A program made the translations under genes and the position numbers. Below are positions 4,966-8,116 of a stretch of 8,116 bases of DNA, piece after piece (within the stretch, counting starts at the first letter, position 1; every line of letters starts with the position of its first letter). The notes below the pieces were generated by a model that was not told where the DNA came from, searched no databases, and saw nothing but the letters and a program-made list of their open reading frames with translations. The DNA is from Candidatus Avipropionibacterium avicola (lineage in GTDB: Bacteria; Actinomycetota; Actinomycetes; Propionibacteriales; Propionibacteriaceae): the NCBI GenBank assembly GCA_018715445.1, contig DVLP01000446.1:1-8116 (forward strand), written 5' to 3'.

Positions 4966-6189
4966 TCACACCGCGGTCAGCACCAGGGCATCGCCCTGTC
5001 CCCCGCCGCCACACAGTGCGGCCACCGCCGTACCGGATCCGCGCCCGGCGAGCTGCTGGGCCAGGTGCAGCACCAGGCGCGCCCCCGACATCCCGATCGG
5101 GTGCCCCAGGGCGATCGCGCCACCGTGGACGTTGACCCGCTGCTCCATCTGCTCCGCGTCCAGGCCCAGGACTCGGGCACTGGCCAGCACCACCGCGGCA
5201 AAGGCCTCGTTGATCTCGATCAGGTCGAGGCGATCGACACCGATGCCCTGACGCTGGCAGGCCCGCTCGATGGCCCGGGCCGGCTGCAGTTGCAGGGAGG
5301 AGTCGGGTCCGGCGACCTGGGCCCAGGCACCGATCCGGGCCAGCGGGGTCAGTCCCAGCTCGACCGCCAGGGAATCACGGGCCACCACGACGGCGGCAGC
5401 ACCGTCGGAGATCGGGCTCGAGGTCGCAGCCGTGATTGTGCCGTCCGGCGCGAAAGCCGGACGCAACCGGGCCAGGGACTCGGCGGTCGAGTCGGCACGG
5501 ATGCCCTCGTCGGTCGCGATCCGTACCGGGTCACCCTTGCGCTGCGGGACCTCGACCGGCACGATCTCCTCGCCCAGCACGCCCTCGGCGTGCGCCCGGG
5601 CGGCCAGCCGGTGGGAGCGGACGGCGAAGGCGTCCTGCTCAGCACGGGAGACCGCGAGGTCGCCGTGGTTGCAGGACTCGGTGAGCGCCCCCATCGACTG
5701 CTCGGTGAAGGCGTCGGACAAGCCGTCGTGGGCCATGTGATCGAGCAGGGTCAGGTCGCCGTACGTGCTCGGGCGTCGCGACCCCGGCAACAGGTGGGGC
5801 GCCCGACTCATCGACTCCATCCCGCCGGCGACCACCACATCGGCCTCACCGCAACGGATCAGTTGGTCGGCCTGGGCGATCGCCGCCAGTCCGGAGAGGC
5901 AGACCTTGTTGACCGTCACCGCCGGGACGTCCATCGAGATCCCACCCAGCACGGCCGCCTGCCGGGCCGGTAGCTGACCGGCCCCGGCCTGCAGCACCTG
6001 GCCGAGGACGACCGCGTCCACCCGCTCGGCCTCGAGGCCGGAACGGTCGAGGGCGCCGGCGATCGCGGCTCCACCCAGCTCCACTGCGGTCAGACCGGCC
6101 AGTTGGCCCAGCAGTCGTCCCATCGGCGTGCGTGCCCCGCCCACGATCACCGCGCCCGATCCGTCTCGTCCACTCATGGTGTCCATCAT
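4966..6189 (-). CDS. Acetyl-CoA C-acetyltransferase (thiolase), FadA4-like
   Basis: Condenses two acetyl-CoA to acetoacetyl-CoA, or runs in reverse. The 407 residues match the family length (about 390-400). The catalytic set is complete: nucleophile Cys97 in NKVCLSG, Asn-Glu in INEAFA, His363 in GHPIGMSG and the second Cys393 in [11 protein letters not shown]. The substrate-loop and [14 protein letters not shown] segments are typical. The usual GNASxxNDGA motif reads [10 protein letters not shown]; the Mycobacterium tuberculosis FadA4 type also departs there (GSASQISDGA, from memory), and many other stretches resemble FadA4 ([38 protein letters not shown]). Start choice is uncertain among ATG 6189, 6186 and 6177: GGAAGG ends 1 nt before 6189, so 6186 or 6177 (MSGRDG) has better spacing. 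No acyl-CoA dehydrogenase or ligase is adjacent, so the pathway (ketone-body/PHB, butanoate or fatty-acid end step) is open. It is divergent from the DivIVA-like gene. Confidence 0.93.
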   Translation of the reverse strand: MMDTMSGRDGSGAVIVGGARTPMGRLLGQLAGLTAVELGGAAIAGALDRSGLEAERVDAVVLGQVLQAGAGQLPARQAAVLGGISMDVPAVTVNKVCLSGLAAIAQADQLIRCGEADVVVAGGMESMSRAPHLLPGSRRPSTYGDLTLLDHMAHDGLSDAFTEQSMGALTESCNHGDLAVSRAEQDAFAVRSHRLAARAHAEGVLGEEIVPVEVPQRKGDPVRIATDEGIRADSTAESLARLRPAFAPDGTITAATSSPISDGAAAVVVARDSLAVELGLTPLARIGAWAQVAGPDSSLQLQPARAIERACQRQGIGVDRLDLIEINEAFAAVVLASARVLGLDAEQMEQRVNVHGGAIALGHPIGMSGARLVLHLAQQLAGRGSGTAVAALCGGGGQGDALVLTAV

Positions 6190-6261
6190 GCCTTCCGGGG
6201 CTGACTACTCTTGTCCTGAACCTCCCGCGATCCCGCGTGGGTGTGGACAGGAGTGAACCGA
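6190..6261. other. Divergent intergenic region, thiolase / DivIVA-like gene
   Basis: This 72-bp region must hold both divergent promoters. GGAAGG on the minus strand (6196-6191) serves the thiolase. For the rightward gene, TACTCT at 6206-6211 fits an actinobacterial TANNNT -10 but has no clear -35. A 7-bp direct repeat TCCCGCG (6223-6229 and 6231-6237) lies between. AGGAG at 6249-6253 is the ribosome site for the GTG at 6262. No strong palindrome is seen. Confidence 0.4.
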
Positions 6262-7509
6262 GTGACCCAGGACAACGGGCTGAACCTCTTCGAGGACAAC
6301 GCCTCGGCAGCCGGTGCGTTTCCCCGCGCCGCCGTCGGTGGCTACCAGCGGCAGGCAGTGGACGAATACCTGCGTCACATCGAGCGGCAGCTCAGCCAGC
6401 AGCGTCAGCGGACCCGCGACCTGGAGGCCGAGGTCCTGCGGCTGGAACGTGAACTCGCCGCCCGCCCCGTCGGTCGCGACGACATCGACTTCGCCGACCT
6501 CGGCGGTCACAGCGGACAGATCATGGGCCTGGCCCGCAGTCAGGCCCGCGAGATCGTCGATGCCGGACGCACCGAGGCCGCCCAACTGCGTGACCGTACG
6601 ACCCGGGAGATGGCCGAGCTGCGCCAGCGCTCCGAGTCCGAGGCGGCCGAGGCGCGCCACGCTGCGCTCGAGGAGGCCCGGACCGTACGGGAGCGGATCG
6701 TCGCCGAGACCAGCCGGGTCGTCCAGGACGCCCAGAGCCAGGCCGAGGCGCTGGTCGCTGCCGCCCACCGCGAGGCCGAGACCGTACGGCTTCGCACCCG
6801 GGCCGAGGCCGCCGACACCGTCGAGCAGGCCCGGCTGGCCGCCGAGCAGAAGGTGGCCCAGGCCGAGCGCACCGCCGCCGAGTTGCAGGCCCGTAGCACC
6901 GCCGATCGTGAGCAGACCTTGCAGGCGATGGAGCAGGACCGACAGGGCCACGCCGAGCGCACCACGGCGATGCTCGAGGAGGCCAGCCGTCACGCCGAGC
7001 AGGCCCAGGCCCAGCTGGCCGAGGACATCCAGGCTGCCGCCCGGATCAGGGCCGAGGCGGTCCAGGAAGCGGAGGCCTTGAAGACCGCCAGCCTGCGCGA
7101 GACCGAGGACAAGGTCGCCACCGCCCATCACCAGGCCGCCCTGCGCCACCAGGCCAACCAGGAGCAGCACGAGCGTCGCCAGGCCGACCTGGAGCGTGAG
7201 ATCGCCGTGCTGGAGCAGCGCCGTGCCGAGTTGGTCGGTCACCTCAGCGCGATGGCCGACAACGTCCGGGCCTCCTTGACGCCGCGGACCGACAGCGAGG
7301 ATCTGACCCAGATCCAGCAGGCTGTGCCGGCGGAGGAGCCTCCCGCGCCGGCCGTGGAGGAACCCGTACCGACCCCGGAGGAACCCGTACCGGCCGAGGA
7401 TGTGGCGCCCGAGCCCGTCACGGTGGACAATCACGATGACAACGCCAATGCTCCCACCGCGGTGATGCCCGCCGTCACCGACGAGCCCCCTGCCTCCCAG
7501 GAGTCCTAG
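6262..7509 (+). CDS. DivIVA-like coiled-coil protein with acidic Pro-rich tail
   Basis: A 415-residue cytosolic protein. Residues 19-45 (AFPRAAVGGYQRQAVDEYLRHIERQLS) match the DivIVA N-terminal membrane-curvature motif (F..... GY....VD.(F/Y)L). A linker (70-86, VGRDDIDFADLGGHSGQ) leads to one long, almost Gly/Pro-free helix to about 335, rich in Ala, Glu, Arg and Gln, with repeated EA/AEA/RAEA spacing typical of DivIVA/Scy/FilP-type coiled coils. The tail from about 340 is acidic and proline-rich, with EEPVP repeats. Such proteins organise polar growth, septation or cytoskeletal scaffolds in actinobacteria; the exact role here is inferred. I place the start at GTG 6262, since AGGAG at 6249-6253 is 8 nt upstream; a GTG at 6241 would add MWTGVNR but overlaps the ribosome site. 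It overlaps the next start by one base. It is too divergent and too long in its coil to be called Wag31. Confidence 0.82.
   Translation: MTQDNGLNLFEDNASAAGAFPRAAVGGYQRQAVDEYLRHIERQLSQQRQRTRDLEAEVLRLERELAARPVGRDDIDFADLGGHSGQIMGLARSQAREIVDAGRTEAAQLRDRTTREMAELRQRSESEAAEARHAALEEARTVRERIVAETSRVVQDAQSQAEALVAAAHREAETVRLRTRAEAADTVEQARLAAEQKVAQAERTAAELQARSTADREQTLQAMEQDRQGHAERTTAMLEEASRHAEQAQAQLAEDIQAAARIRAEAVQEAEALKTASLRETEDKVATAHHQAALRHQANQEQHERRQADLEREIAVLEQRRAELVGHLSAMADNVRASLTPRTDSEDLTQIQQAVPAEEPPAPAVEEPVPTPEEPVPAEDVAPEPVTVDNHDDNANAPTAVMPAVTDEPPASQES
7356..7392 (+). repeat. 16-bp direct repeat in DivIVA-like tail
   Basis: GGAGGAACCCGTACCG recurs at 7356-7371 and 7377-7392 (period 21 bp, 7 codons), encoding two EEPVP units; a degenerate EEPPAP copy precedes them. 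The unit keeps the codon phase, so it reads as a protein-level tail repeat of the kind that varies between strains. Confidence 0.7.
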
Positions 7510-8116
7510 TGACACCCTCGTCGCCGACCGAGCCGGAACCCACCTCCGCTTCCGCTTCCGACGGCGACGCCGACGCGCAGGACACAGCGTCGGAACCCGC
7601 GGCCCCGCGTCGTGGGTCGCACCCGTTGGGCAGCCGGGTCCACCCCGGCCCGCGACGCACGGTGCTGCTGCAGCAGCGGTCCCCGTTGGCCATCGGCTTC
7701 ATGTTCACCGTCGGCGCGCTGATCGCGATCGCGCTGGCCCAGACCGCCCTGGTCGCGCAGCACATCCTGATCGTGATCATGTTGGCGCTGTTCCTCGCGC
7801 TGGGGCTCAACCCCGTCGTCACCTGGCTGATCAGCAAGGGCCTGCCCCGCGGCGCCGCCGTGGTGACGGTCGTGTTCGGTGCACTGGCGGTGTTCGCCCT
7901 GGCGCTGTGGGCGATCATCCCGGTCGTGATCCGCCAGCTCACCACGCTGGTCACCGACGGACCGGTGCTGTTGCAACAGACCCGCAACCATCCGTGGATC
8001 CGCGACCTCGACGAGCGGTTCGACGTGATCTCCCGGCTGGTCGCCGCGCTGAGTGACCCGAACCTGGCGAACCAGCTCTTCGGCGGTGTCCTCGGCGCCG
8101 GTCAGGTCGTGGTCGG
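7509..8116 (+). CDS. AI-2E family transporter, 3' end cut by window edge
   Basis: The first 202 residues of an AI-2E-family (PF01594) multi-pass membrane protein; it has no stop inside the window. A long polar N-terminal extension of about 57 residues (Ser/Glu/Asp/Ala rich, then basic RRGSHPLGSRVHPGPRR) precedes the core. Hydrophobic helices run about 60-79, 82-99 and 116-140, with the family features LALFLALGLNPVVTWLISKGLPRGAAVV and ALWAIIPVVIRQLTTLV, followed by the soluble helical part (151-190) typical between helices 3 and 4. Members are called autoinducer exporters by name, though many act as ion antiporters or have unknown roles. The start is GTG 7509, with AGGAG at 7499-7503, 5 nt upstream; it overlaps the DivIVA-like stop by one base (TAGTG), so the two genes are very probably cotranscribed and coupled. 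Function beyond family is open. Confidence 0.88.
   Translation, partial: MTPSSPTEPEPTSASASDGDADAQDTASEPAAPRRGSHPLGSRVHPGPRRTVLLQQRSPLAIGFMFTVGALIAIALAQTALVAQHILIVIMLALFLALGLNPVVTWLISKGLPRGAAVVTVVFGALAVFALALWAIIPVVIRQLTTLVTDGPVLLQQTRNHPWIRDLDERFDVISRLVAALSDPNLANQLFGGVLGAGQVVV

Noticed and set aside
4804..5973. 389-codon plus-strand open frame opposite the thiolase
   Set aside because: It is antisense to a thiolase with all catalytic residues; the product is rich in Gly, Gln, Asp and Arg with no domain.
6205..7515. 436-codon minus-strand open frame opposite the DivIVA-like gene
   Set aside because: It is the Gly/Leu-rich complement of an Ala/Glu/Gln/Arg coiled coil. The plus strand has a ribosome site, a DivIVA motif and coupling to the next gene.
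1..8116. Mobile element, CRISPR array, toxin-antitoxin or biosynthetic cluster
   Set aside because: There is no transposase, integrase or nuclease, no regularly spaced repeat array, and composition is even throughout; the two short tandem repeats are local.

Overview
The window reads as a stretch of a high-GC actinobacterial chromosome. Evidence for this is the strong G/C third-position bias, several GTG starts (gntR-type, marR-type, DivIVA-like and AI-2E genes), 4-nt ATGA/GTGA gene overlaps, an actinobacterial-style FadA4-like thiolase and a DivIVA-type coiled-coil protein. The genus cannot be fixed from this alone; a propionibacterial or nocardioid relative would fit. I see no rRNA, tRNA, insertion sequence, phage gene or CRISPR array.

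Layout, left to right. (1) 2-1627 (+): phosphoglucomutase, complete except for its first few codons, which lie off the left edge. (2) 1661-3586 (+): a regulator-transporter operon. A composite palindromic operator precedes a GntR/HutC-type (UTRA) repressor, followed by a TauE/SafE (TSUP) exporter-type membrane protein and a small DUF1634-type membrane protein; both junctions are ATGA overlaps. (3) 3587-3631: convergent junction with small inverted repeats. (4) 4826-3632 (-): a 54-residue membrane peptide, a bacterial PH-domain (bPH2) membrane protein and a MarR-type regulator, tightly packed, with a 4-nt GTGA overlap between the last two. The leader of this set carries an 18-bp-period tandem repeat and a 12-bp palindrome. 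(5) 6189-4966 (-): acetyl-CoA C-acetyltransferase with a complete catalytic triad. (6) 6262-8116 (+), divergent from the thiolase: a DivIVA-like coiled-coil protein followed, with a 1-nt overlap, by an AI-2E-family transporter that runs off the right edge.

How the genes may work together. pgm and the thiolase are housekeeping carbon metabolism (glucose-1-P/glucose-6-P interconversion; acetoacetyl-CoA formation or cleavage). The GntR-TSUP-DUF1634 set looks like a self-contained, ligand-controlled anion export or uptake unit. The PH-domain/MarR pair links a membrane protein to a transcription factor by translational coupling. The DivIVA-like/AI-2E pair puts a polar or division-associated coiled coil in one transcript with a multi-pass membrane protein. 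None of these is clearly a new defence or mobile system. The less ordinary points are the double operator, the coupled PH/MarR and DivIVA/AI-2E pairs, the small membrane peptide with its repeated leader, and an excess of a CCGTACG motif.
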